From NCBI GenBank assembly GCA_048370855.1, contig DBGEOK010000041.1, positions 1-33,198 on the forward strand: 33,198 nt of DNA, given 5' to 3'. Source of the DNA: Limiplasma sp048370855. GTDB taxonomy: Bacteria > Bacillota > Clostridia > Christensenellales > Aristaeellaceae. Made by a program: the position numbers and the translations under genes. Every line of letters starts with the position of its first letter. The stretch's first letter is position 1. Below are positions 16,369 through 24,381 of this stretch, one piece after another. The notes below the pieces were generated by a model. The model searched no databases, was not told the DNA's origin, and saw only the letters and a list, made by a program, of their open reading frames with translations.

Positions 16369-18060
16369 ATGGAAGCTGTATGGGTGCTTGCGGCGGCGGC
16401 GCTGCTGGTTGGGGCGGTCGCGCTGAGCCGGGGAAACAGGCGCAGGCGGCTGGAACAATACCTCACCGCCCATTGGGGTAACCGCGGGGCGCGGGAGGAG
16501 CCGGACCGGGAGACGATTGAGGAAATCGCCGCCTACTGGCGCTGCCTGCGGCAGGCGGAATCGCCGAGGGACGCGGTGGATGACATTACCTGGAACGACC
16601 TGGAGATGGACGCGGTGTTCGCGCGCCTGGATTACGCCGAAAGCGGCGTCGGTGAGGAGGCTCTTTACGCGGCGTTGCGGCAGACCGGCGTTAACGGGGA
16701 GACGTTGGAGGCGCGCAAGCAGTTTGCGCGCGCCATTGGGGAGCATCCCAGCCACCGCCTGCGCATCCGCGCGCTGCTTCATCAACTGGGGCGCTCCCGG
16801 GCTTACGGCGCGTGCGCCTATCTTTTTCGGCCTTCTGACCAACGGGTTGAGCATGGCTTCGTATATCCGCTGCTGGCGGCGCTGCCGGTTGCCGTCGCGG
16901 CGCTCGGGTTTTTCAGGCCAGCCTTCTTGCTGGGGCTGATCGCGGTTTTCGGCGTCAACGCCGTCGTGTATTACCTGACCCAGAAGAAATGGCAGCCGGA
17001 GGTGGCCGGCGTGCGGCAGCTTGCCGCCGTGCTCAAGGCCGCCGGCAGGCTGCGCTCCGTGCTGCCGCCGGAAATGTCCGGCCTGGCGCAACGGCTGGGC
17101 GCGCTGTATGCGGAAATGAAGCCCATGGCGCGCTGGAACGCGCTCTTCGCCATGCAGCGCCAGAGCGACCTTGACTTCCTGACGGATTACCTGCGCATTC
17201 TGTTTCAGCTCGATATGCTTTGCCTGATCCGGCTTACGGCGTTTTTTCGGGCGCATAACGCGGCCCTGCGCGAGCTGTATGCGCTGGTCGGCGAGCTGGA
17301 CGCGTGCGTGGCGATCGCCGCCTGGCGCGCGTCGGGCGTCGTCTGCTGCGAGCCGGAATACGTCTCGGAGCTGTGCGTGCGCGCGGAAGGGCTGATGCAC
17401 CCGCTGCTCCGGCATCCCGTACCGAACGATATTGTTTGGGATCGCGGCGCATTAATCACCGGGTCCAACGCTTCGGGCAAATCCACGTTTACAAAGGCGC
17501 TGGCCGTCAACGCCATTCTGGCGCAGAGCGTCTGCCTTTGCACGGCTCAAAGCTTCCGCCTGCCGCGCGCCCGGGTGGCGACCTCCATGGCCATGCGCGA
17601 CGACCTGTTATCCGGCGAGAGCTACTTTATTGTGGAGATCAGAAGCATCCGGCGGATCGTGGAGGCGGTGGAGGAAGGAACGCCGACGCTGTGCTTCATC
17701 GACGAAATTTTACGCGGCACGAACACGGTGGAGCGCATCGCCGCGTCCTGCGCGCTGCTGAACTATTTGCAGGGAGGCCGCTGCCTTTGCATGGCGGCAA
17801 CGCACGACCAGGAGCTGACCACCCTGCTGAAAAATTACCGGCAGCTTCATTTCCGGGAGGAGATTACGCCAAGCGGCATGTCGTTTACCTATCAGCTTCA
17901 CGAGGGCCCGGCGGATACGAGAAACGCCATCCGGCTGCTTACGCAGATGCGCTTTCCGGAGGCGCTGACCCAAGAGGCGCTCGCCTTGGCGAACCGCTTT
18001 GACCGGACGCGCCGTTGGACTCTGAACGAACAGGAATCAGAAAGGGCTGCCGACATATGA
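16369..18060 (+). CDS. Membrane-anchored MutS-family ATPase
   Basis: A 563-residue protein whose C-terminal third is the MutS ATPase: Walker A GSNASGKST (365-373), Walker B LCFIDE with Asp445/Glu446, then RGTNTVERIAAS and the ATHDQEL switch. It lacks the N-terminal mismatch-recognition and connector domains of MutS1. The core and lever part is interrupted by two transmembrane segments at about 165-203, and a further hydrophobic helix lies at residues 2-20. This is the membrane-type MutS-related family, not a mismatch repair MutS, and its role is unknown. The start has GAAGGGA upstream. The gene ends in an ATGA overlap with a methyltransferase gene, so the two are probably made together. Confidence 0.87.
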   Translation: MEAVWVLAAAALLVGAVALSRGNRRRRLEQYLTAHWGNRGAREEPDRETIEEIAAYWRCLRQAESPRDAVDDITWNDLEMDAVFARLDYAESGVGEEALYAALRQTGVNGETLEARKQFARAIGEHPSHRLRIRALLHQLGRSRAYGACAYLFRPSDQRVEHGFVYPLLAALPVAVAALGFFRPAFLLGLIAVFGVNAVVYYLTQKKWQPEVAGVRQLAAVLKAAGRLRSVLPPEMSGLAQRLGALYAEMKPMARWNALFAMQRQSDLDFLTDYLRILFQLDMLCLIRLTAFFRAHNAALRELYALVGELDACVAIAAWRASGVVCCEPEYVSELCVRAEGLMHPLLRHPVPNDIVWDRGALITGSNASGKSTFTKALAVNAILAQSVCLCTAQSFRLPRARVATSMAMRDDLLSGESYFIVEIRSIRRIVEAVEEGTPTLCFIDEILRGTNTVERIAASCALLNYLQGGRCLCMAATHDQELTTLLKNYRQLHFREEITPSGMSFTYQLHEGPADTRNAIRLLTQMRFPEALTQEALALANRFDRTRRWTLNEQESERAADI

Positions 18061-18800
18061 AAGAAAACCAATATGACGATCCGGTGTTTTTTCAAAAATA
18101 CAGCGGGATGTACCGCTCTCAGAACGGCTTAAAGGGCGCGGGGGAATGGCCGGAGCTTCAGAAGCTGCTGCCGGATTTTGCAGGCCTGCGCGTGCTGGAC
18201 CTCGGCTGCGGCTACGGCTGGCATTGCATCTATGCGGCGGAGCATGGCGCGGATTTCGTGCTGGGGACCGATATTTCCCAAAAAATGCTGGATGTGGCCT
18301 GCCGAAAGGCCCGCCACCCCAATATTCAGTACGAGTGCCGCGCCATGGAGGATTTGGCCTTTGAGGAGGGAAGCTTCGACCTGGTTCTCAGCTCCCTGGC
18401 CTTCCACTACGTGGAGGATTTTAAACCGCTGTCAGAAAGGATCGCGCGCTGGCTGAAGCCGGGCGGATGGCTGGTATTTTCCGTGGAGCATCCGGTGTTT
18501 ACCTCCTACGGTACGCAGGATTGGTACTATGACGAGAACGGAAAAATCCTTCACTTCCCGGTGGACCGCTACTATATGGAGGGCAAGCGGGACGCCGTGT
18601 TCCTGGGCGAGCGGGTGACAAAGTACCACCGGACGCTCACCACTTACCTGGATACGCTTCTTGCAAACGGGCTGACGATCCGCCGCATTGTGGAGCCGCG
18701 CCCCCCGGAGGATATGCTGGACCTGCCCGGCATGCGGGACGAGCTGCGCCGGCCTATGATGCTGTTGGTGTCGGCCACGAAGGGCGAGACGGGGAAATAG
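18057..18800 (+). CDS. Class I SAM-dependent methyltransferase
   Basis: Cytoplasmic methyltransferase of 247 residues with a Methyltransf_11-type fold. Motif I is VLDLGCGYG (46-54), the acidic residue after strand 2 is Asp72 (GTDIS), motif II is SFDLVLSSLAFHYVED and the post-motif is LKPGGWLVFSVEHP. The start ATG overlaps the MutS-like stop as ATGA; the frame is open upstream, but this start gives a normal N terminus. The HPVF and PRPP blocks resemble small-molecule methyltransferases common in Firmicutes. The substrate cannot be predicted, and any functional link to the MutS-like protein rests only on translational coupling. Confidence 0.88.
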   Translation: MKENQYDDPVFFQKYSGMYRSQNGLKGAGEWPELQKLLPDFAGLRVLDLGCGYGWHCIYAAEHGADFVLGTDISQKMLDVACRKARHPNIQYECRAMEDLAFEEGSFDLVLSSLAFHYVEDFKPLSERIARWLKPGGWLVFSVEHPVFTSYGTQDWYYDENGKILHFPVDRYYMEGKRDAVFLGERVTKYHRTLTTYLDTLLANGLTIRRIVEPRPPEDMLDLPGMRDELRRPMMLLVSATKGETGK

Positions 18801-18832
18801 CGCCGCGCGCAAGGCCGCGCCGCGGGGCGGCG

Positions 18833-19201
18833 TTATTCGCCGGCTTTTTTGACGGTAGGCGCTGAAAGAGGTTTTTGGCCACCGGACCAATATACCAGGC
18901 CCTTCGTCCATTCGGCCTCCACCGCTTCCGACCGCTTGGGCATCAGCCGAACCCGCAGGATCGGGAAGGCGTCCACGTCCGGTACCTCGACCTCCGCGTC
19001 CACCCGGATGGTTCGGCCGTGGGCTTCATAGGCCTGATGCCAGCCCTGGGCGGTTGAGACGCGCAGCTCCCGGACGGATTGGTAGGCCGGGTCGGCAAGC
19101 GCCCGCGAGCTTTCGTGGAGGCATAGCGCGGCAAGGAAAACGGCCAGAAGGCGAAGTGCCCGCCCTGTGGTTCCGGGGGAGAAAACCTTGTGGTTTTTCA
19201 T
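18833..19201 (-). CDS. Small secreted or membrane-anchored protein, possibly a truncated remnant
   Basis: The only minus-strand gene I support. It encodes 122 residues with a basic N terminus, a hydrophobic stretch RLLAVFLAALCL (17-28) and an ALA cleavage site near 35-37. The mature part has a strand-rich segment (TIRVDAEVEVPDVDAFPILRVR) that reminds me of the N-terminal part of longer clostridial secreted proteins (DUF6034-like), so this may be a 5' remnant whose 3' part was lost. A purine-rich stretch (AAGGAAAGGGATGG) precedes the start. It converges with the methyltransferase gene; a 6-bp GC hairpin (CGCCGC/GCGGCG) lies between the two stops. Function unknown. Confidence 0.55.
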   Translation of the reverse strand: MKNHKVFSPGTTGRALRLLAVFLAALCLHESSRALADPAYQSVRELRVSTAQGWHQAYEAHGRTIRVDAEVEVPDVDAFPILRVRLMPKRSEAVEAEWTKGLVYWSGGQKPLSAPTVKKAGE

Positions 19202-19517
19202 TTTGATTCCATCCCTTTCCTTCTTGCTTTCAGCCTGAGCCTAAGCGCGGAGCCGCCCAAGGGGCTTTCCGCGCCGCCCGCTGGTTCCCTTTCCGGCGAC
19301 GGGAGCCTTGCGGCGCATGAACGCTCGGCGCCTGTCGGCGCGTCGGTTACAGTGATAAGACGCCTACATCGCGGAAAGGTTCAAGCCGGCGGCTCGTTTA
19401 CCCGTCTAATGACTTTCTGAGGGTCCGGCATGCAAAACGGAATGGACGGAAACGCGCGGTTATGCACGGCTGCCGCATCGTTCAGTTTCTTTTGCCCTTT
19501 TCGCCCGCAAAACCATA
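19202..19517. other. Intergenic region between divergent genes
   Basis: No gene or clear repeat is supported here. The stretch lies between the minus-strand secreted-protein gene and the iscR promoter. I saw no good promoter facing the minus strand. Confidence 0.3.
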
Positions 19518-19546
19518 TTGACATCCCCGCCCGTTCGTGCTATTCT
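19518..19546 (+). promoter_or_regulatory. Sigma-A promoter of iscR-iscS-iscU
   Basis: TTGACA at 19518-19523 (perfect), a 17-base spacer and TATTCT at 19541-19546. The predicted transcription start near 19553 falls at the left edge of the palindrome described next. Confidence 0.8.
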
Positions 19547-19551
19547 TTTGC

Positions 19552-19584
19552 CGGTAATCCCGATAAAATTAATCGGGATTACCG
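19552..19584. promoter_or_regulatory. Palindromic operator at the isc transcription start, probable IscR site
   Basis: Perfect inverted repeat with 13-base arms: CGGTAATCCCGAT (19552-19564) and ATCGGGATTACCG (19572-19584) around AAAATTA. Its centre (CCCGAT, AT-rich, ATCGGG) resembles the Rrf2/IscR style of site, and the first gene of the operon encodes an Rrf2 regulator, so autoregulation is the simplest reading. As RNA it would also form a stable 5'-UTR hairpin ending 12 bases before the iscR start codon, close to its ribosome binding site, so an RNA-level effect cannot be excluded. Confidence 0.7.
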
Positions 19585-19596
19585 AAAGGAGCGGAC

Positions 19597-20022
19597 ATGA
19601 AGCTTTCCACGCGCGGAAAATACGGGCTTTACGCCATGTATTACCTGGCCCGGCACGAGGGGGAGGGCCCGCAGGCGCTTCAGAGCGTCTCCACCGTCGG
19701 CGTGCCCAAGCAATATTTGGAGCAGCTTTTGGGAAACCTTCGCCGTGCGGGGCTTGTCAGCGCCGTCAGGGGGGCCCGGGGCGGCTACCAAATCGCCCGG
19801 CCTGCCGCGGAGGTTACGCTGCTGGACATTATCGACGCCGTGGAGGGCCCTATCGAGCTGAGTGAGTGCGCGTCCAGCGAGCACGCGTGCGACAGGGCGT
19901 GCGAGTGCCCGGTCAGGTGGGTCTGGCAAAGGGTGACCGATACCATCAATGCCGAGCTTGCCGCCATCAGGCTGTCCGATATGCTGACCAAACCATGCGA
20001 AAGCGAGGAAGAAAAACCATGA
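19597..20022 (+). CDS. iscR: Rrf2-family Fe-S cluster regulator IscR
   Basis: Winged-helix regulator of 141 residues that senses iron-sulfur cluster supply. The N-terminal HTH has the Rrf2 signature (MKLSTRGKYGLYAMYYLA, VPKQYLEQLLGNLRRAGLV, GARGGYQIARP). The C-terminal cluster loop carries Cys91, Cys98, Cys102 and Cys104; E. coli IscR uses three cysteines with similar spacing (92, 98, 104). It is first in an operon with cysteine desulfurase and scaffold genes, and a palindrome overlaps its transcription start, which fits autoregulation. RBS GAAAGGAG precedes ATG 19597. Its end overlaps iscS by ATGA. CymR-like regulators are related, but the cysteines favour an Fe-S-binding protein. Confidence 0.9.
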   Translation: MKLSTRGKYGLYAMYYLARHEGEGPQALQSVSTVGVPKQYLEQLLGNLRRAGLVSAVRGARGGYQIARPAAEVTLLDIIDAVEGPIELSECASSEHACDRACECPVRWVWQRVTDTINAELAAIRLSDMLTKPCESEEEKP

Positions 20023-21182
20023 ACAGGGTTATTTACATGGATAACGCGGCCACCACCGCCACACGCCCGGAGGTGCTGGAAGCCATGCTTCCCTTTTTTA
20101 CGGAGCACTATGGCAACCCCAGCTCCATCCACGGCGTGGGCCGGGACGCCCGCCGCGCGGTGGAAGCCGCTCGCCGCCGGGTGGCCGCGGCCATCGGCGC
20201 GGAGCCTCGGGAAATCTATTTTACCGCCGGAGGAAGCGAGAGCGATAACTGGGCCATCCGCTGCGCGGCCGCGGCGAATGAAAAAAAGGGCCGTCATATC
20301 ATCACCAGCGCCATTGAGCACCATGCCGTGCTTCATACGTGCGAGCACCTGGAAAAGCAGGGCTTCGAGGTGACGTACCTGCCTGTGGACGGCGACGGCC
20401 GCGTCAGCCCGGAGGACGTGCAAAGCGCCATCCGGCCCGATACTGTGCTTATCAGCATCATGGCCGCAAACAACGAGATCGGCACCCTTCAGCCCATCGC
20501 GGAGATCGGGGAGATCGCGCGGGCGGCGGGCGTGCTGTTCCATACGGACGCGGTGCAGGCGGTAGGCGCGGTTCCGGTGGACGTGAACGAGTGGAAAGCG
20601 GACATGCTTAGCCTTTCCGCCCATAAGTTCCATGGCCCCAAAGGCGTGGGCGCACTCTACATCCGCAAGGGCGTGAAAATCGGCAACCTGATTTTCGGCG
20701 GCGCGCAGGAGCGCGGCCTCCGCGCGGGCACGGAAAACCTGCCCGGCATTGTGGGGCTGGGCAAGGCCGTCGAGCTGGCGGCGGCGGAGCTGCCGGAGTA
20801 CGCGGCCAGGATGACGCGGCTGCGCGATCGCCTAATCAACGGCATCCTTGCGGAAATTCCGGACGTTCGCCTCAACGGACACCCCACCTTGCGGCTGCCG
20901 GGCAATGTGAATGTGTCCGTGCGCTATGTGGAGGGGGAGGCGCTGCTCATGCGCCTGGACCTTGCGGGCATCGAGGGCTCGAGCGGCTCGGCCTGCACCA
21001 GCGGCAGCCTGGACCCGTCCCATGTGCTGTTGGCCATCGGCCTGCCGCATGAAATCGCGCACGGAAGCTTGCGGCTGTCCCTTGGCTCCGGCAATACCGA
21101 TGAAGACGTTGACACGGTGCTTGCTAAACTGCCCGCGATCATCAGCGACCTGCGCGCGATGAGCCCGCTGGCGACTGCCTGA
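20019..21182 (+). CDS. iscS: Cysteine desulfurase IscS/NifS
   Basis: PLP-dependent enzyme of 387 residues that takes sulfur from cysteine for Fe-S cluster assembly. Key sites: N-terminal YMDNAATT, His101-His102 (AIEHHAVL), the PLP lysine Lys203 (SAHKFHGPKG), and the catalytic persulfide Cys326 in SSGSACTSG. ATG 20019 overlaps the iscR stop as ATGA; the frame is open upstream, but that part lies inside iscR. The mobile cysteine loop looks like the NifS/IscS group I type. The scaffold gene follows after 57 bases. Confidence 0.95.
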   Translation: MNRVIYMDNAATTATRPEVLEAMLPFFTEHYGNPSSIHGVGRDARRAVEAARRRVAAAIGAEPREIYFTAGGSESDNWAIRCAAAANEKKGRHIITSAIEHHAVLHTCEHLEKQGFEVTYLPVDGDGRVSPEDVQSAIRPDTVLISIMAANNEIGTLQPIAEIGEIARAAGVLFHTDAVQAVGAVPVDVNEWKADMLSLSAHKFHGPKGVGALYIRKGVKIGNLIFGGAQERGLRAGTENLPGIVGLGKAVELAAAELPEYAARMTRLRDRLINGILAEIPDVRLNGHPTLRLPGNVNVSVRYVEGEALLMRLDLAGIEGSSGSACTSGSLDPSHVLLAIGLPHEIAHGSLRLSLGSGNTDEDVDTVLAKLPAIISDLRAMSPLATA

Positions 21183-21239
21183 GCGCGCGCACGGTTCAAA
21201 AACAATCCGCCCGAATCATTCGTCAGGAGGAAACGGCTT

Positions 21240-21650
21240 ATGTACAGCGAAAAGGTAATGGAACATTTTGAACATCCCCGCAACGTGGGCGAGATCGAGG
21301 GCGCGTCCGGCACCGGAACGGTCGGCAACGCGAAATGCGGCGATATCATGAAGATGGATATCAAGGTGGAGAACGACATCATCACCGATGTCAAGTTCAA
21401 GACGTTTGGCTGCTGCGCCGCCATCGCCACCAGCAGCATGGCCACGGAAATGGTCAAGGGCAAAACGGTGGAGGAAGCGCTCACGCTGACCAACAAGGCG
21501 GTAGCCGAGGCGCTGGACGGGCTGCCTCCCGTGAAAATGCACTGCTCCCTGCTTGCGGAGCAGGCCATTCACACGGCGGTGGAGGACTACCAGAAGAAGC
21601 GTGCCGGATCGCCCGGACAGGAAACGGCGGAGAGCCCGCGGGCTCTTTGA
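21240..21650 (+). CDS. iscU: Fe-S cluster scaffold protein IscU/NifU N-terminal type
   Basis: Scaffold of 136 residues on which Fe-S clusters are built with sulfur from IscS. The three ligand cysteines are Cys33 (with Asp35 in AKCGD), Cys58 and Cys102 (KMHCSLLAEQA). The second motif reads FGCCAAIATSS, where most homologues I recall have FGCGAAIA, so an extra cysteine (Cys59) sits next to the ligand. The C terminus (about 118-136) is a Gly/Pro/Glu-rich tail. CAGGAGGAAAC gives a strong ribosome binding site. It is the last gene of the isc operon. Confidence 0.93.
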   Translation: MYSEKVMEHFEHPRNVGEIEGASGTGTVGNAKCGDIMKMDIKVENDIITDVKFKTFGCCAAIATSSMATEMVKGKTVEEALTLTNKAVAEALDGLPPVKMHCSLLAEQAIHTAVEDYQKKRAGSPGQETAESPRAL

Positions 21651-21699
21651 CGCGGAGCCGGAGGGCGGGGCGCGTTGGACGAGGAAGCGGCTTCCTCAT

Positions 21700-21738
21700 A
21701 CGCTTTTCCACGGACGCTTTTCCACGGACGCTTTTGCG
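21700..21738. repeat. Short tandem repeat, 14-base unit
   Basis: ACGCTTTTCCACGG occurs twice in tandem (21700-21713, 21714-21727), followed by a partial third unit, ACGCTTTTGCG. It is non-coding, between iscU and hflX. Slippage-prone; no function is evident. Confidence 0.7.
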
Positions 21739-21816
21739 CGTCGTCCGCGTACAGTCTTGCCGCGGCAATCCGAAGAGCGGCGGCCCTCCGGCCTCTCTCG
21801 ATCCTTTGAAACACGC

Positions 21817-21842
21817 GCAAAGCCCGCACATGCGGGCTTTGC
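21817..21842. other. 26-base perfect palindrome before hflX
   Basis: Arms GCAAAGCCCGCA (21817-21828) and TGCGGGCTTTGC (21831-21842) with a 2-base centre. It resembles a terminator stem, but only TTT within the arm precedes further GC-rich sequence. It ends 24 bases before hflX, so it could be a weak terminator of the isc operon or an operator. Confidence 0.5.
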
Positions 21843-21866
21843 CGGCGCACAGAGAAAGGAAGGCAT

Positions 21867-23639
21867 ATGCCCGAAGTTCATGGAAATACCGAAGGAATCC
21901 GCAGAAGCGTCCTGGATGGGTTGAGCGCCCTGTACGACGCGGCGGTCGATCCCGCTGATTTTATGCCGCAGGACTTGCTGGAAAGTCTCTGCGGCTATTC
22001 TGCGTCCCTCAACCGCGAGGTGGCGGTCTACGTCACGCGCTTTGGCGAGGTGGCGGATATCCTCGTCGGCCGGGCGGACAGCATCGACCTGCCGGATCTA
22101 CGCCTTCGCCGCGGCGAGCGGCGGCTGTCCATGATCCGCTGCGTGCATACGCACCCCCGCGCCTCAGGCGAGCTTAGCGACGTGGATATCAGCGCCTTGA
22201 CCGCTATGCGCTTTGACGCTATCTGCGCCGTGGGCGTCAGCGAGGACGGTCGCCCCACCAGCGCGCAGTGCGCCTTCCTGGACGCCGCGCGCGAGGGAGA
22301 GGCGCGCCTTACGGAACTGGTGAACGCGGGAAGGCTGCCGCAGGCGGAATGGATGCGCGAGATCGAGGAAACCGACGCCGCGTATATCGCCTCCGTGCCC
22401 AAAACAGAAAAGCGGGGCGAGCGGGCCGTGCTTGTCGGCATTGAAAGCGAGGAATCGCTCGATGAGCTGGAGGAGCTGGCCGCTACCGCCGGAGCCGAGA
22501 CGGTCCTTCGCGTTCTGCAAAAGCGCACAAAGCCGGACACGGCCTATTGCGTGGGCAGGGGCAAGGCGGAGGAGCTCGCGCTCCGCTGCCAGGCCGTCCA
22601 AGCCGATCTGGTCATCTTTGACGAGGAGCTTTCCGGCGTCATGCAGAAAAACCTGGAGGAAACGCTGCGCGTAAAGGTCGTGGACCGCACGGCGCTGATT
22701 CTGGATATCTTCGCCGCGCGCGCCAGCACGCGCGAGGGAAAGCTTCAGGTGGAGATGGCGCAGCTCCGGTATCGCAGCCAGCGGCTGCTGGGCCAGGGCC
22801 TTGTGCTCAGCCGCCTGGCGGGCGGCATCGGCACGCGCGGGCCAGGAGAGAGCAAGCTGGAGGTCAACCGCCGGCGCATTCGCGCCCGGCTGACGGACCT
22901 CGAGCGCGAAATCGGACAGATCGAGCGCCAGCGCGGGCTGAGGCGGCAAAGCCGTGAGCGCGGCGGCGTGCCCGTGGTGGCGCTGGTTGGGTATACAAAC
23001 GCGGGCAAATCCACTTTGTTCAACCTTTTAACGGGCTCCAGCGTCTATGTAAAGGATCAGCTTTTTGCCACGCTGGACAGCGTCAGCCGGCCCGTGACCT
23101 TGCCGCATGGAGGAAAGGCGCTGCTGGTGGATACGGTCGGCTTCATCCGCAAGCTGCCGCATGAGCTGATTAAGGCGTTCCGCGCCACGCTGGAGGAGGC
23201 GAAGCTGGCGGACGTGCTGGTGATTGTTTCCGACGGGGCGGACCCGGAGCTTCCGCGGCGCCATCGCACGGTCGGGGAGGTGCTGGACAGCCTCGGCGCA
23301 ACCGAGGCCCCGCGCATCGACGTGCTGAACAAGTGCGACCTGTTTGAGGAGGACGCGGACCTGCTGCCCGGCGCGGTGCGCCTGAGCGCGGTAACCGGGG
23401 AAAACGCCGGCGCGCTTCTGGCCCGCATCGAGGGGGAGCTGGACGGGGGACGGCGGGAGGTGCGGCTGCTGGTGCCTTTCCAAAGCTACGGCCTTCTGAA
23501 CAAGCTGCGCGGCATGGGAAGCGTCCTGTCTCAGGAGCATGGGGAGGAGGGCGTAACCGTGGTGATGCGCCTGGAACCCCATCATGTAAATTATGCCTGC
23601 TCGGAAGGAGCAAAATTACTGGACGGCGAAAGAAAATAG
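21867..23639 (+). CDS. hflX: GTPase HflX with an N-terminal JAMM-like extension
   Basis: Ribosome-associated GTPase of 590 residues that rescues or splits stalled ribosomes in studied bacteria. The HflX core begins near residue 185 (the N-terminal HflX fold with GRGKAEEL and FDEELSGVMQKNLEE, then GPGESKLE), followed by the G domain with G1 GYTNAGKST (375-383), G3 DTVGF (422-426) and G4 NKCD. The first 185 residues are extra compared with E. coli HflX. They contain His94-Thr-His96-Pro97 and, after six residues, Ser104-x-x-Asp107, the H-x-H-P-x6-S-x-x-D pattern of JAMM/MPN metalloproteases. The ATG start follows GAAAGGAAGG. I recall this extension from other Clostridia; whether it binds zinc or cleaves anything is unknown. 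Confidence 0.92.
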   Translation: MPEVHGNTEGIRRSVLDGLSALYDAAVDPADFMPQDLLESLCGYSASLNREVAVYVTRFGEVADILVGRADSIDLPDLRLRRGERRLSMIRCVHTHPRASGELSDVDISALTAMRFDAICAVGVSEDGRPTSAQCAFLDAAREGEARLTELVNAGRLPQAEWMREIEETDAAYIASVPKTEKRGERAVLVGIESEESLDELEELAATAGAETVLRVLQKRTKPDTAYCVGRGKAEELALRCQAVQADLVIFDEELSGVMQKNLEETLRVKVVDRTALILDIFAARASTREGKLQVEMAQLRYRSQRLLGQGLVLSRLAGGIGTRGPGESKLEVNRRRIRARLTDLEREIGQIERQRGLRRQSRERGGVPVVALVGYTNAGKSTLFNLLTGSSVYVKDQLFATLDSVSRPVTLPHGGKALLVDTVGFIRKLPHELIKAFRATLEEAKLADVLVIVSDGADPELPRRHRTVGEVLDSLGATEAPRIDVLNKCDLFEEDADLLPGAVRLSAVTGENAGALLARIEGELDGGRREVRLLVPFQSYGLLNKLRGMGSVLSQEHGEEGVTVVMRLEPHHVNYACSEGAKLLDGERK

Positions 23640-23668
23640 TTGCTAAAGTGTTACAAAAATGATACAAT
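23640..23668 (+). promoter_or_regulatory. Sigma-A promoter of the VanY pair
   Basis: TTGCTA at 23640-23645, a 17-base spacer and TACAAT at 23663-23668, immediately after the hflX stop. It would drive the two coupled peptidase genes. Confidence 0.55.
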
Positions 23669-23697
23669 GAAGCGAAAGGTTGTGAGGCTGCTTGCTG

Positions 23698-24381
23698 TTG
23701 GAAAAGGTGATATCCATCGTCGCGGTCACGGCGACGCTGATGGAAGGCGGCATGAATGTTGCGATGCCCGATAAAAACGTCGATGGAACGGCGTTTTTGG
23801 TCAACCGCCAGCATGTGATCAGCGAGCATTACGTGCCTGAACCGCTGCGCAAGCCGGATACCTACGGCATGTCGCAGCTCTTGCGCGAGGATGCCGCCGC
23901 GGCGCTGGAGGAGCTTTTCGCCGCGGCCCAGGAGGCGGGCGTTCCGCTCTCCACCGTGTCCGGCTACCGCAGCTATTCCAAGCAGTCGACCATCTACGCG
24001 CGCAAAAAGGCCAGCACCGGCAGCGCCGCGAAGGCGGACGAGCTGGTGGCGCGTCCGGGCGCCAGCGAGCATCAGTTGGGCATGGCGATGGACATTGCCA
24101 AAAAGGGCGGCTCCCAGCTCAACGGAGGCTTCGGCAAAACCAAGCAGGGCCAATGGGTGGGGGAAAACTGCTGGCGTTTCGGCTTCATCCTTCGCTACCA
24201 GGAGGGCTGGGAGGATATCACCGGCTACAGCTACGAGCCGTGGCATATCCGCTACGTGGGCCGGGAATACGCCAAGGCTATCTACGAGGCCGGCGTGCCG
24301 ATGGAGACGTTCATGTCCTCCCATCGCCTGGAGGTTTTCGATTTTTTGATCCATCAAGCTGCGAATGAGGTGCTCCCATGA
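23698..24381 (+). CDS. VanY-family D-alanyl-D-alanine carboxypeptidase, first paralogue
   Basis: Zinc peptidase of the VanY/peptidase M15B family, 227 residues, expected to trim the terminal D-Ala of peptidoglycan stem peptides. Zinc and catalytic residues are all present: SEHQLGMAMD with His125 and Asp132, and EPWH with Glu180 and His183; SGYRSYSKQ precedes them as usual. Start choice is uncertain: TTG 23698 has GAGG 10 bases upstream, TTG 23692 is also possible, and both fall close behind an in-frame stop. The N terminus is only weakly hydrophobic, so export is not obvious from sequence. The stop overlaps the second VanY gene by ATGA. A promoter lies directly upstream. Confidence 0.85.
   Translation: MEKVISIVAVTATLMEGGMNVAMPDKNVDGTAFLVNRQHVISEHYVPEPLRKPDTYGMSQLLREDAAAALEELFAAAQEAGVPLSTVSGYRSYSKQSTIYARKKASTGSAAKADELVARPGASEHQLGMAMDIAKKGGSQLNGGFGKTKQGQWVGENCWRFGFILRYQEGWEDITGYSYEPWHIRYVGREYAKAIYEAGVPMETFMSSHRLEVFDFLIHQAANEVLP

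Noticed and set aside
21700..21738. CRISPR-like repeat
   Set aside because: The 14-base units are directly adjacent with no spacers, so this is a simple tandem repeat.
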